A stretch of 64,000 nucleotides of DNA from Diphasiastrum complanatum (lineage: Eukaryota; Streptophyta; Lycopodiopsida; Lycopodiales; Lycopodiaceae): assembly GCA_029204225.1 (NCBI GenBank), contig CM055092.1:23749005-23813004 (forward strand), in the 5' to 3' direction. The notes beneath the pieces were generated by a model, which saw only the letters and a list, made by a program, of their open reading frames with translations, did no database searches and was not told where the DNA came from. Positions 1 to 10,924 of this stretch are shown piece by piece (the first letter of the stretch is position 1; the number at the start of each line of letters is the position of its first letter). A program made the translations under genes and the position numbers.

Positions 1-256
1 AATCTAAAACAATGAACTATGAATCTAAAAATTTGCGTAGACAAAAAGCCATGAATCTGAAAAAATGTGTTGGCAAAAATTGGAAACACTGATCTATTTG
101 GCACCACAAATTAACTTTGGTTAACCATGCTAACCATGATTTGACCATGCATATACGGTACATTGATTTTCTCATCTCAACCATCTGTCATATTCATTTT
201 CAATATTTTTGGGTCTCTTCGGACAGTGATGAGTTAAGGAAAGAGCTAACTCATCA

Positions 257-710
257 ATGGAGACGATACAACTTCTTCCTTGGAAAAGGTTGTTGCTAAA
301 TGATTGCTTTGATCATATGGAAAAGGATGTTGCTAGGTGCATGCATGAAGGAGTTGGTTCTTCTACATTCTTTTGTGATGAGTCCAAGAAAGTCATTTTG
401 CAGCAGCAAGTGCACTCACATGTCTTCATAAAGAGAGTAGATCAAATGGTTCTATCAAGAGACTTGGTGAGGGAGATAGTCACAAGTCAAGAAGAAGAGA
501 AGTATGTGAAGAGTTCAAAGTAGGATGCACTTTGAATGATGTCATTGTGAATGATAGTGAGGAAGAATCATTATCATATGAGTCATTAGCTAAATCATTG
601 AGTAGAAGTTCTTGTTTGAAAAAAAGAGTACTTCGATCATCCTTATGTTGAAGGTACTAATCATTTTTTTCATGGCTTCTAATGTTTTTGAGATTTCTAC
701 TTCTTATTGA
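257..710 (+). pseudogene. frameshifted copy of the small ORF at 51,033-51,476
   Basis: The ATG and first 48 or so codons match the 147-codon ORF of the other block copy. A one-base loss in a T run just before GCAGCAGCAA (near 396-402) shifts the frame, so translation ends early at about 523. The remaining DNA still matches the second half of the intact copy up to its stop equivalent at 708-710, apart from an 11-base difference near 640-650. No family is recognised. It may never have been a protein gene, but the longer frame in copy 2 argues that the frame was open before duplication. Confidence 0.45.
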
Positions 711-815
711 TAAAAATGAAGCAAAATAATCCCATTTTATCCTAGAAATGACGGAGAAAAATAGCCATGTTTGGATTTGTGAGGAACATAATTTGAACTC
801 AATGTAGCAGCAACA

Positions 816-1357
816 TGTTCAAAACTCCATCAATTACCCCCAAAATTCTTCACACGTGTGAAAGTATGGTTTGCTGCTGCCTGTGTACTATACCTACAAC
901 TCCAAACTCATTCAACCATTACAAAAAATCATAAGCTAATAGCATTCATCAATCAAATCATAAACTCAAACTAGTCATTTTGCTCATACTATTGGATGGA
1001 AATCTCATCACATATTTTTACATGTAGAGCTTAGATCTGAGCATATTAGGGCTTCTATGTATTCATCATAACCTAACCCTAACATCTAACCTAAAGATCC
1101 ACTTGATCCACCCTATTTAGGATCAATGGCTTGAGATCCAAAAACAATGATAAAAATGCTATTTTTAGCTCCTACTTTTTCTCTACCCTATCTATGAACT
1201 TTTTGGACATATCCCAAAGGTACCATTCCAAAGATAGGTTAACGATTTGAATTAGAACAAGGTATCCTATGCTTTGGGCACGTGTAACATCCCACAACAT
1301 GGCCTCAAAGTCATTTACAAGTGGTAATTGTGCAAACCAGCTTGTGTAAATTTAACA
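816..1357 (-). repeat. copia 3' LTR, block copy 1
   Basis: On the minus strand the copia RNase H frame ends at 1371 and is followed by a purine tract (GAGGAGGAG, 1358-1366) and then TGTTAAATTTACAC, the usual polypurine tract and LTR start. The far end reads GGAGTTTTGAACA on the minus strand, giving TG...CA ends and about 542 bp. The right edge is well supported. The left edge (816) is less certain, because block copy 2 has different DNA outside about 819. Confidence 0.6.
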
Positions 1358-1370
1358 CTCCTCCTCACAA

Positions 1371-2770
1371 CTAGTTTGAAAATAACATAGAGTTGTTTAT
1401 CAACCCTAAGGCTGGTCTTAGCTTCACAAATGAAGCTCTTTTAAGTGGTTTAGTGAGGATATCAGCAATACATTCACTACTTGCCACATGCTCCAAAGAT
1501 ATCTCCTTTGATTGCACCTTCTCTCTCACGAAATTACGAGAGATCTCAATATGTTTTGACCTTGCATGGAGGATTGGATTGGCTGAAATGTTGGGCTGAA
1601 ATGTTGTCATTGTAGAGATTTGGGCTGAAATGTTGTCATTATAGAGAGTTGGAACAATATCTAAACTCATGACTTTCAGCTCCATAAGTAGTCTTTTGAT
1701 CCATAATAGCTCCTTTGTTGTAGTGGTGAGAGCTTTATACTTGGCTTCGGTTGAAGAAAGATGGTTTCGTGTTTCTTTGACAACCAAGAAACTACTCCTC
1801 CATAGGAATTTGTAAACAACCTATCCCTTTTGTCACTTGCAAAATACAAGTCACTAAAGGCATGCAAATCAATGACATCTCCTCTATAGAGAATTCTGTG
1901 ATCTAGAGTACCCGAGATGTATCTCAAGATCCTTTTAGCATTTTTCCAATGTATCACTAATGGATCTTGCATATATTGACTTAGCCTACACACACTAAAG
2001 CATACATCAGGCCTACCATTTAAGAATGCATTAGAAACATCCATTTAAAAGAGCATCCAATCAAAATGTAAAGCAAGTGCAAGAACTAACCTTATTGTGA
2101 CCATATTGGCCACGGGTGCAAAAGTTTCTTTAAAATCTATGCCCTTTGCTTGAGCATATCCTTTGGCAACTAAACTTGCCTTGTGTTTGCTTACACTTCC
2201 ATTCATATTGAGTTTTAGCTTAAAAATCCATTTACATCGAATCACATTCTTAAGAGGTCTATCAACAAGGATCCATGTGCCATTCTCCATCAAAGCATTA
2301 TATTCATCTATCATAGCTTGAAACCATTCATCTGAGCTCAATGCATCTTTTACACATGAAGGTTCTTCAAAACTTGAAATGAGTGCAAAGGATGAAGATG
2401 GATTACCCTCAGCTTTCTTTCCCTTTTCTTGGTATGTGATCCACAATGGCTCCATCCTTACCCTTGATGATATTCTTGGAGTGATTGGTTCATTTGGCTC
2501 TAGCTCCTCCTCAAGATCTATGACATCTTGATCCTCGGCCACCTCCCTCTAGATAGGTGATTTGACTGAGCCGTCAGTAAGTTTATGCATAGTATCTTCA
2601 TGAAAAATGATATCTTTAGAAACCACAAACTTGTTTGAAGATGGAATGTATACCTTATATCCCTTGCTTGCCTTGCCATACCCGAGCGTAATACCTTTGA
2701 TTGATGATGGATCTTCCTTGGTCCTTTTCTTCAAAGGTGTATGCACATAGAAAATGCATCCAAACACCTA
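1371..2770 (-). pseudogene. Ty1/copia pol fragment B (end of integrase, RT, RNase H)
   Basis: On the minus strand, from 2770 downward: the integrase tail with FGCIFYVH and the GITLGYG / KGYKVY motif; the RT N-terminus (CKWIFKLKLNMNGSV, LVAKGYAQ, ETFAPVA); a break after WMLF; then the end of RT (SVCRLSQYMQDP, AKRILRYISGT); and RNase H (LHAFSDLYFASDK, EAKYKALTTTTKELLW, HIEISRNFVREKV, ADILTKPLK). RT is missing its middle, including the YVDD region, and several frameshifts split it. RNase H is nearly complete up to the stop at 1371. This is a dead internal fragment joined upstream to fragment A. Confidence 0.9.
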
Positions 2771-4270
2771 TTGGAATCAGCCAACAGAGGCTTGAATCCT
2801 AATGATTTCAGGGCTTGATCTTTCTTCTTGTACCATTGTCGGGCTGATTGTTTCAGACCGTAGATACTTCTATGCATTCTACATGCATAGTCAGGAAGTG
2901 AACTCGAGACATATTCTGGGGGTTGATCCACATAGACCTCTTCGTCTAGTTCGCCATGCAAGAAGGTTGTCTTCTCATCCACAGTGTGGATCCTGAGGTC
3001 ATAAGCTGTAGCATTTGCAAATAACAAACATAGGAACGAATGTTTGATGACAGAAGAGAAGGCTTCAGAGTAGTCAATATCATATCTCTGAGAAAATCCC
3101 TTCGCTACAAGCCTTGCCTTGTATTTTGTGACATTCCCATCTAGTCCGTATTTGAGCTTGAAAACCCATTTGCATTTGACAATCTTGCACTTATGTGGTA
3201 ATGGCTCCAATGTCCATACCTGGTTCTTTCTCGTGGACTCCATCTCTTCATTCATGGCTTGGATCCATCTGTCCTTTTCAAGACTTACAATTGCTTCCTC
3301 AAAAGTCTATGGATCACCACTGAATCCGTAGAACTCTTCTGATATGGAAGCTGAGTTGCCTGGCACATATCTTATTGGTGCTCTTCGTGGTCTAGTCGAC
3401 CTTCTAGGATATCCTTATGGGACAGCAATGCCTTTGTCTTTGTCTGCTATGCTCGGTCGGAAACCATCTTGGTTTATAGGAACTATAGCAGTAGGCTGTC
3501 TCTCGAATCGTTTTTCTTCGTATTCGACGCTCAAATGGGAAACGACTCAAAAATCTTCGTTTTTGTGTTCGTCCTCTGCTCCCTCTGTCACTTGTGGCAA
3601 GTCATAGTATTGTCTCTCCAGAACTTCATAGCTGATAGGATCGTCATTGGCCATTGTCCTGCTCTCATCAAATCTGACATCTCTCACTGTTTTCACAGTG
3701 TTCGTCTCTGGCATGTAGACTATGTAGTATGACGAATTGTTCTCTCTCTGATTGCCTAAAACTCTTCTAAAAACAAATCAAATTGATTAAAAAAACAAGA
3801 GCAACTACCAAAAATCCCTGCTCGGCTTTCTCATCAAGCTTCTCTTGAAGCTTATCTGGAATATGTGCATAAGCTGCACAGCCAAAGATTATGATGTGAG
3901 ACAGGTTGGGCTTTCTACCCCACCATAGCCCATGTGGTGTTGTGTGAGGAACACTAGACTTGCCTGTCCTATTCTGGATGTATACGGCTGTAGCTACTGC
4001 TTTAGCCCACAGTACCCTTGTAGCCTTCGAGTAGGCCATCATACATCTGGCTGCTTCCATCAGGGTCATGTTCTTTCTTTCTGCAACACCATTGTGTTGC
4101 GGTGTGTAGGTTGCAGTCCTTCTGTGAATGATGCCACGATCATTGCAAAAGCTAGTGAAACGATTTGAGATGTATTCACCACCTCGATCTATCCTGATCT
4201 GCTTCACTTTGCTGCCTGTACATCTTTCAGCCCAGTTCACATATTCTGTGAATTTGTCAAGTGCTTCAGA
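2771..4270 (-). pseudogene. Ty1/copia pol fragment A (integrase core to RT)
   Basis: The minus strand starts inside integrase at SEALDKF. It keeps the second catalytic Asp (IRIDRGGEYIS) and the Glu (HNGVAERKN), while the first Asp is lost with the upstream part. After a linker come the RT motifs KCKWVFKLKYGLDGNV, LVAKGFSQRYDIDY and DQPPEYV...IYGLKQSARQWY. RT is cut at SLGFKPLLADSN, where fragment B's integrase begins. The domain order proves two elements: RT of A is followed by integrase of B. A roughly 60-base stretch at 3743-3808 replaces a few bases found in block copy 2. Confidence 0.9.
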
Positions 4271-5278
4271 TTACCTCAAACCAAACTTCCTAGAAACCTT
4301 CTCTAAGCTGGCAAGATGCTGGATAGCCGCTTGTGTATCCAGCAGTAGTGTACCAAAAATCTTTTGATACAATTCGGCATCGAGGACTGGTGCCTTGACA
4401 TCACTTCCACTGTCCTGCTGATCATCATGAAGTTGTTCTTCTTCTTGTGGTGCTGGCTCTTGTGGTATATCAGCTTGATTCTACTCCTGGTCAGCAGTAT
4501 CCTCTGCTTCTTCTTCTGTGTCCCTATTTTTCTTTGTATAGGACAATGGCATATACTGGGATGATGGTGAAGACATCCTCACCGAGCTGCCTTGAATTGA
4601 CGATGATGATGTCTTCTCTACGGTGGTTGCCTTTGATATTTGCATCTAGGATTTAGCCTCTACTGATGGGGCTAGCTATGGCAGCACTGGTGCAATCCTG
4701 ATGTCTTCCTGCACTGTTAGCCAGCATGCATACACAAAATACCCATCTACAGACCTAGCCTAGAAAATTGATTAATCTTTACTAATTTATAGAATTGCTT
4801 AAAAGCAATCTATCCAAAGACAATAGGCTCTCCATTCAGGACTCTCAGCAGATATCTCATATTTGTATTTGAGATAGTGTACTCTTGCTCTGGTAAAAAG
4901 ATAGAAGCAAGAGCAAAGCAAATGAAGCTTTTGAGATTGGGATCTTTGATGTAAGAGAGTTTATATCCCCGTTTCTCAAGGTAAGCTTCTTCTTGGAAAA
5001 CTCCGCTGCGATGTAATCTGGTTTAGTAACTGGCATACTATCGTCCATAGGCAATCCTAAGGCATGACAGTAAAATCCTTCACAATTTCTTGATTGCGGA
5101 CAGTGGTGGAAATATGTCTTTCTTCTGTTTCACTCAAATTGTAGATCAACTCATGATACAAATCGGTAAGAATTACTAATGGATCGAACTGAAGAAGTCC
5201 TTCAATTTGCACTCGTGTAGCTAGTGGTTGTAACACTGGTAACACTGGCTTTGGGTGCATTTTGAATACGATCGCCAT
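4271..5278 (-). pseudogene. gene X, N-terminal part (unrecognised multi-domain ORF)
   Basis: The minus-strand frames run from an ATG at 5278 (MAIVFKMHPKPVLP) through an alpha/beta-looking stretch (EEAYLEKRGY, FICFALASIFLPE, MRYLLRVLNGEPIVFG, GYFVYACWLTVQED), then an acidic Gln/Glu-rich linker, then IFGTLLLDTQAAIQH and LEKVSRKFG. There it stops and copia A begins at 4270. The last 100 or so bases recur at 63,901-63,998, where the frame continues into a coiled coil. The segment is therefore the front of the protein whose back is at 11,866-13,112. Several frame changes and stops are present. The RYLL...GEPIVFG section faintly resembles plant retrotransposon accessory domains; that is a guess. 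Confidence 0.5.
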
Positions 5279-5913
5279 GGTGCTTGCAATTGTAAATGAG
5301 CGATGGCAGAAAAGAGCTTGATTGCAACAATTCAGAAATCAGAGAGCAAGAGTGATGGAAAGTGGTAGCGACAACAAACAAAGGTATTTGAGTTTTAGGC
5401 ATATTGATGATATTTCGGTGGATTAGACTAATATTAAATGAAAGCGTGTCCTTCATTTTGAAGGTACATACTCAATAATAAAGTGTCTAGTCCTAAAAAC
5501 AAAAATAAATAAATAAATAAATAAAATACACGAATGCTTCGCTTAGTTCGCAAAAGTTCCGCTCAATGTCTGAGTCGGGTTTTTCGCATATTTCTGGCGA
5601 GAAATCTCAATAGTGAAAAATAGAATAAAGGAAAATCCCGAAAAATGCGATGGTAGAAGTGTCGCAATTTCCATATTTCTAAAAATGGTGAATGCACCAT
5701 ATTCCAATATGATGTCGGATTTTTTGCAACAATGATATGGAAATGTAGCGAAGGTGTCAGGTTTTTCGCTACAATACAAAACAATGAAGCGATGGTTTTG
5801 GCATTTTTGCTAAAAAATAGAACGAAGGATGCAAAGGTGTCGGGTTTATCACATGCTTCGGTGAAAATGATTGGACAAAAAATGACGGTTTCTGAAAACT
5901 GATGCATCGGAAA
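5279..5913 (-). other. E1 3' non-coding region with repeated motif and (AAAT)n
   Basis: No coding region is recognised. On the plus strand a motif close to GGTGTCGGGTTTTTCGC recurs at about 5572, 5711, 5753 and 5836, with irregular spacing. A short (AAAT)n tract lies at about 5500-5525. The region follows the stop of the E1 pol frame, so it is probably the 3' untranslated part of that element. I could not define its 3' LTR. Confidence 0.45.
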
Positions 5914-8790
5914 TTAGTCATAGTAGCGCTTCACCCTTGAGCCATTTACTCAAGTGTCAAGTAAATGTCCTTGGAGATCAACTAGCTGAAGTGATCCATT
6001 ATTAAAAACTTCTATGACTTTATACGGTCCCATTCATCTGGTATGTAATTTCCCAGGAAACAACATGTGTCTATTATCATACAGAAGCACATAGTCCCCT
6101 TGTTTTATTTTTATTTTCTTAATGGATTGGTCAAAAATTTCTTTTCTTTTATTCTGGACTCGTTCAGTCTCGATTAATGAAAGACGACGATCCTCTTCCA
6201 GTTGCATCAAAGAAATCATCCGCTCCCGGAAACTATCGTGTTCATCCATTCGCTCTTCATTACTAATGCGGAACGTCGGAACTCCGAATTCTATTGGTAG
6301 TATGGGATGCATTCCATACACAAGATAGTATGGAGTCTACCTAGTTGTAATCTTTTCAGCAGTTCTGTATGCCCATAAGACTGACGGTAACTTTTGATCC
6401 TATTCAAAAGAATGTGCTTCCATTACTTTATTCAAAATTTTACATAGGATTCCGTTTGCCCACTCTGTAAGCCCATTTGATTTTAGATTATATGGAGGCG
6501 ATGTGTAATAGAGAAATATGACAACATGGCCTCAATGGTCTGATTAAAGAAATGGGTTTCCCTATCGCTAACAAGTTCTAAAGGACAACCATATCGCGTG
6601 ATAATGTTGGCATGCATCACATTTTTGAATGAATAATTTAACACCTCTATAGACGGTAGGCCACCAATATTTAGCATTGAAAATCTTTTTTGCAGTGTTT
6701 TTAAGAGCATAGTGACCTCCCGAATCTTCCTCATGTAATGCACTTATTACAGCGGTCGTCTCGGTTGGTTCTAAACATCAGCGGAGACTATTGTCAATTC
6801 CTAATTTATACAATATTCTATTTACAATCGTATAAGGTCCTACCTTTGAAAGAAAAGTAGTTTTTTGCTATTTATTAAAATGTTCAGGATATCTCTGGTC
6901 CTGTAAGAAGTTAATAATGTCCATATAAATTGATGTTTTTGATTGGATACGCATTATATGTTCATCTAGAAATAAGGTCTTTTACAATATCATAAGAACA
7001 GTTTCTAAGTGGCGACAGATTTGTAGGTATCTCGCTACTTATAAGTAGATCTGAAAATGTTACATTTTTAACTTTTCTAATTTCTTCGTCTAAAAGCTTT
7101 CTAGCTTCTGAACTAATATCAACATCATAAGATTTTTCATTAGACCTATCAAGGTTCAATTCTTTATTACTAGGAATTTTCACTATCTATTCTGCAACTT
7201 TCATTTTTTCTATCATGTTTTTCACGTTTTTCATGATTTTCGCAATTTTCATCTTAGTTTTTTTTCTTATCTTTAAGAGTTAAAGAATCTTTACTACTAC
7301 TTATTTATCTTTTCATCTAAATTTGGCCATTGATGGTCTTGATCTAATAATTTAGACTCTACTTTTATCCTCTAAACTATCATGTTAGTGTTAGTCTTAG
7401 ATGGCCGATGGTCGTCTTCCCTAGGCGAGTTTACAAACCTTGGTTTAGACCGTGGTTGTTGTGACTGAGGACATTCAGCAGTGACATGCCCTTCGCCTTT
7501 ACAGTTAGCGCAGAGCGGCACATATCCTAATGACCTCCTGCATTCAGGACAATCAGGCGAATAGTGACCCGGGGCTCCGCAATTGTAGCACAAACCCCTT
7601 ACTCTGGGTGGTGGAGTGGAATCTCGTGTTCCGCCCCTTCGCAAAATAGTGTACTATTGACCAGTACGTTGTTTCAATATAATGGTTTTTTGGTTAGTAG
7701 GAGTTGCAGTATAAGCTACCTCCTCATGATTATTAATTGGACAGAGGAATAGTTCCTCTTCTAAATAGTTAGTCTATAAACTGGAACAGTTGGTCTTAGA
7801 ATGACCTTCCTTCCCACAAGCAGTACACCAAACATTAGCATTAGGCTTCGATTCTTTCGCTTGGCTTTAACATCAGACATTTGGACATTTAAATCACTCA
7901 TTTCTTTTGCTAACAACTCAACACTTTTCCTTAATGGATCCATCTTTTTGGAATTTCTCCATTCTTTTATGCCTATCTGAGTTCCTATTCTTGGATTTCC
8001 TATAAGAAGATTCTTCTTCTGATGAAGAAGAATAAGATGAATACTCAGAAGATTCTTCCTCATCCACTGAATAGATTATGATTTAGACTCAGTAGATGAG
8101 TCAGATTCTTCTGTTCATTTAAATTTGTGTTTTTTACTACTTTTTCTTTCATTTCTCCATCTACGAGAAATTCGTGAAGTTTCGTAATTCTCGGCAGAGG
8201 CGATGACATCTTCCAAAGAAGTCATTAAACCATGTCGACAACAACAATCCATTTTCTTAGGCAAACCGCCCAAGAACCATTCATTTTGCATAGGAACTGG
8301 ATACTGGGCTCCTATGTAGATCTTCAAATGATGATCCCTTAAAGAAATCATATCTGATTTTTGTAGATGTGGGTGGCACTGGCTTAGCCATATTAATACA
8401 TGGTGGTGAACTAGGTGAACTTGGAGGATCAAAATCTAGAGTTTGCTGAAGAAGAAAATTTTGATTCTAAACTTGGTTCGGAGGTAGAATTAGACGAATC
8501 TGTTTCATATGAATCTATTGGTGTTTCAATGGATCTTTCCTTAAATGAATCTACAAATGTTGTAGTAGCGTTTAAAAGATCATTAAACGCTTAAGGTGCT
8601 AATCTTGCTCTAATTGGTGAGTTTTGCAAATTCTGCAAATCTCTATATTTCCTATATGCTTCTAATCGATGTGCACGCTCTAAACGTTTCTGTTCAATAG
8701 TTGCTTGAGAGTACGTTCTAGGCCTGCATTACATGAGAAAGATTCGTAAATGTAATACAATAAAAAATATTGCAAAAGGTGAAATTCATC
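5914..8790 (-). pseudogene. E1, internally deleted Ty3/gypsy element, block copy 1
   Basis: Minus strand, 5' to 3'. The gag tail has a Ser/Glu-rich stretch. Three CX2CX4HX4C zinc knuckles follow: CTACGKEGHSKTNC (about 7790-7830), CYNCGAPGHYSPDC (about 7550-7595) and CANCKGEGHVTAEC (about 7470-7515). Next comes a pre-protease segment (DVDISSEARKLLDEE, 7100-7160). At about 6967 the sequence jumps directly to the segment before the integrase zinc region (IMRIQSKTSIY), so protease, RT and RNase H are all missing compared with E2. The integrase remnant keeps ITRYGCPLELVSDRETHF and the C-terminal GDYVLLYD and GPYKV, but lost its first catalytic Asp through a further deletion near 6610. Stop TAA at 5914-5916. 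Confidence 0.88.
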
Positions 8791-8808
8791 TCCTCGGAAA
8801 TGGTGCCA
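8791..8808 (-). promoter_or_regulatory. E1 primer-binding site, tRNA-Asp type (degraded)
   Basis: The minus strand reads TGGCACCATTTCCGAGGA. The block-copy-2 version (TGGCGCCATTTCCGAGGA) differs at three of 18 positions from the tRNA-Asp-type primer site known for Athila/Tat gypsy elements. It lies five bases inside the LTR end at 8814, the normal spacing. Confidence 0.65.
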
Positions 8809-8813
8809 AATTA

Positions 8814-9579
8814 TGTGGTGGCCTGGTCGTTATAGATTTCCACAAAATCAACGAATTGAGTAGTATAAATGGCTTGATCGTTCCCCAAGAGAGAGAATAA
8901 TCTCATCTTTCGCATGGTAATTGTATGTATGATGGTGAACGGATTTGGTTGTGCAATATTCACGATGAATACTACAGCGACATATATGGTTATCCAAGGA
9001 TATTTGAGTAAATTGGCATCCAGAAACACCAATGATGAAACAATTTGGTCAAGGCCTGTGGTTGTAAAAATTACTTTATCTTTCAGGCTCTTCAGGTATC
9101 AGATAAACAATCAAATCAGACAACAACTAGTAAATAGATTCATCAGACAGAATCACATTGGCTAAAGATTCTTCTTAATCAAACACAGAGAATTAGTTCT
9201 TATCGCAGAAAGCAAACAGAACAGAGCATCATCATTATCTAAACACATAGCTCATTCAATATTGAAGGGAGTTCTACTAAAAGTTATGCTTAACAGCTTT
9301 GGCTAATTCCCTGCACACATTAGTCAGAATTGTTGCTTGCTGGTTATGCCTGAAAATCTGTGTTAGAGTAACTAAAATTCAGTAAGACGTGGGAATATGT
9401 GTGACGCAAACAGAACAATATCACAATCAATTATAGATCATATAGAGTGTATTCGCTCAAATGATAAGAAGTATTTATGTGAAAGATAGCAGAGGAAAAG
9501 AATGCTCAAGCTATATAAACTTTCCCTTCTCTCTATATTGATACTCAGCTCTGTGTAAAATGCGTCAGTGCAATGGCAC
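8814..9579 (-). repeat. E1 5' LTR, block copy 1
   Basis: On the plus strand the segment begins TGTGGTGGCC next to the primer site and a plausible outer end is ...ATGGCACA at 9579, giving TGTG...CACA ends and about 766 bp. A TATA-like ATAAATA (minus strand, about 9470-9480) and TTTATATAG (about 9513) lie in the outer half, as expected for U3. The outer boundary is inferred from the TG/CA rule only. Block copy 2 lacks most of this LTR. Confidence 0.5.
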
Positions 9580-9584
9580 AAAGT

Positions 9585-10505
9585 GTCAACCTTATAGGAA
9601 CAATCACCGGCCTTAATGTCGTTTACAAACCGTCAAAATGTCAGTTGTAATCCGCTACTGCGTCTCGTATGGAACGTCACAACTTCTACCCTAAATGTGA
9701 ATTTACAAAGTGCAAATAGGCCTTTACATGAATTTAGGCACTCTAGCACATTTACATATATAAAAATTAAAATTTTTTACAATATATAACAAAAACTTGG
9801 ACAATGTGGGATTATGAGGCTCCACAGAGTACTTCGTTCGTTTCTTCAAAATTGACACAAAAAGTGGCTTTTGACAGACTTGTGATTCCGTTCAAAATCA
9901 ACCTATCTGCTAATACTCCTTTTGATGTAGGCACCAACTTAAGAAATTCTCCCAGTGTAATATCCATTTTGCTAGACAGAATATTTACGATCATTTCTGT
10001 TGGTGGAATAGAAGGACAATGGACTTTGGTTGCTGCTTTGGTAGCTTCTTGGACTTTTTCTTTTTGCAACTGTTTAATCCACTGGCTCGTATCTTTCTTT
10101 TCTTTTATACTTGAAGATTTGGATACACCCCTGATGTGGTAGGTATATCTATAGTTGGTGCAGATTCAGCAGGTACTAGAACTTCTTTCTGCTTCTGAGC
10201 TCTGGTAACAACCATCAAGGTACAGTTGGTTCAGATTGAACTACTGGTCTTTTCTTGATTTTAATTATATTCATGGGAGCAGTAACCAGTGGTGGTTTGG
10301 GTCTTGTAGAAAAAAATTTATCACAATTTCCATAGTCATATTATCTACAGAATGGTATAAATTTTTCTTTGTTTGGACATTCAGCAACTGTGCGATTCTC
10401 TCCGCATGCAAACCACCCAAGTGGCGCTCTGGTCCATTGTGTAGCTGCTTGGTGTTGTGTGGCAGCTGTTATGTCGATGGCCAGTAAGTAGGATTCAGTA
10501 TACTC
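9585..10505 (-). pseudogene. gag/pre-protease-like gypsy fragment, block copy 1
   Basis: On the minus strand, open segments read HLGGLHAERIAQLLNVQTKK (about 10,320-10,430), VTRAQKQKEVLVPAES (about 10,150-10,200) and then ILSSKMDITLGEFLKLVP (about 9900-9990) in a frame ending at 9812. The last segment resembles the helical stretch before the protease in plant gypsy polyproteins. Frameshifts separate the pieces and no protease motif follows. The opposite-strand ORF over 9804-10,142 looks like a shadow. Confidence 0.4.
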
Positions 10506-10509
10506 CTAG

Positions 10510-10912
10510 TGTTGGATACACGGTACTCCAATAAATCAAGCTATTAGTTATGCCACATCATACTGGATGTGACCCGAAAGTAACTAATATCTTTGTGAGG
10601 CCTAGAACACACTAAATGGAGTTTAGACAAGGTATGAGATAGTGTATGCGTGCGTAGAGTTATCAATAGCAATTCTATGTGCCTAAAATGCAGTTATCTC
10701 TATAAATTGGGTCCAAACTCGCCCTACTCCTCATGGTGATCATTGATTCATTGCTAGGGTTTCACTCTACATTCATGCTTCTTATTCCTTGGCTTAGGGG
10801 TGAAGCTTCTAGAGTTGATTGGTTGCTTCTACTTGATTGGGTGGTTGCTCCATAGTGTGTTTTCCATTGTGTGTTATCTTGTAAGCAGGATCTTAAGGAG
10901 CTTCTCTGATAG
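10510..10912 (+). repeat. plus-strand LTR with Met-type primer site, block copy 1
   Basis: The segment starts TGTTGGATAC, has a TATA box CTATAAATTG at about 10,700 followed by a leader, and is immediately followed by TGGTATCAGAGC (10,913-10,924), the initiator-Met-tRNA primer site used by most plant copia and many gypsy elements. The 3' LTR is absent nearby, so this is a 5' end without its partner. Confidence 0.65.
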
Positions 10913-10924
10913 TGGTATCAGAGC
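10913..10924 (+). promoter_or_regulatory. initiator-Met tRNA primer-binding site
   Basis: TGGTATCAGAGC is an exact match to the classic plant retrotransposon primer site. It fixes the end and the orientation of the LTR to its left. Confidence 0.8.

Noticed and set aside
1393-1599. Plus-strand frame opposite the copia RNase H
   Set aside because: Shadow of the minus-strand RNase H frame; no motif of its own.
5563-5907. 114-codon minus-strand frame in the E1 3' region
   Set aside because: The residues follow the repeated GGTGTCGGGTTT-type DNA motif and the frame lies after the pol stop; no protein motif is visible.
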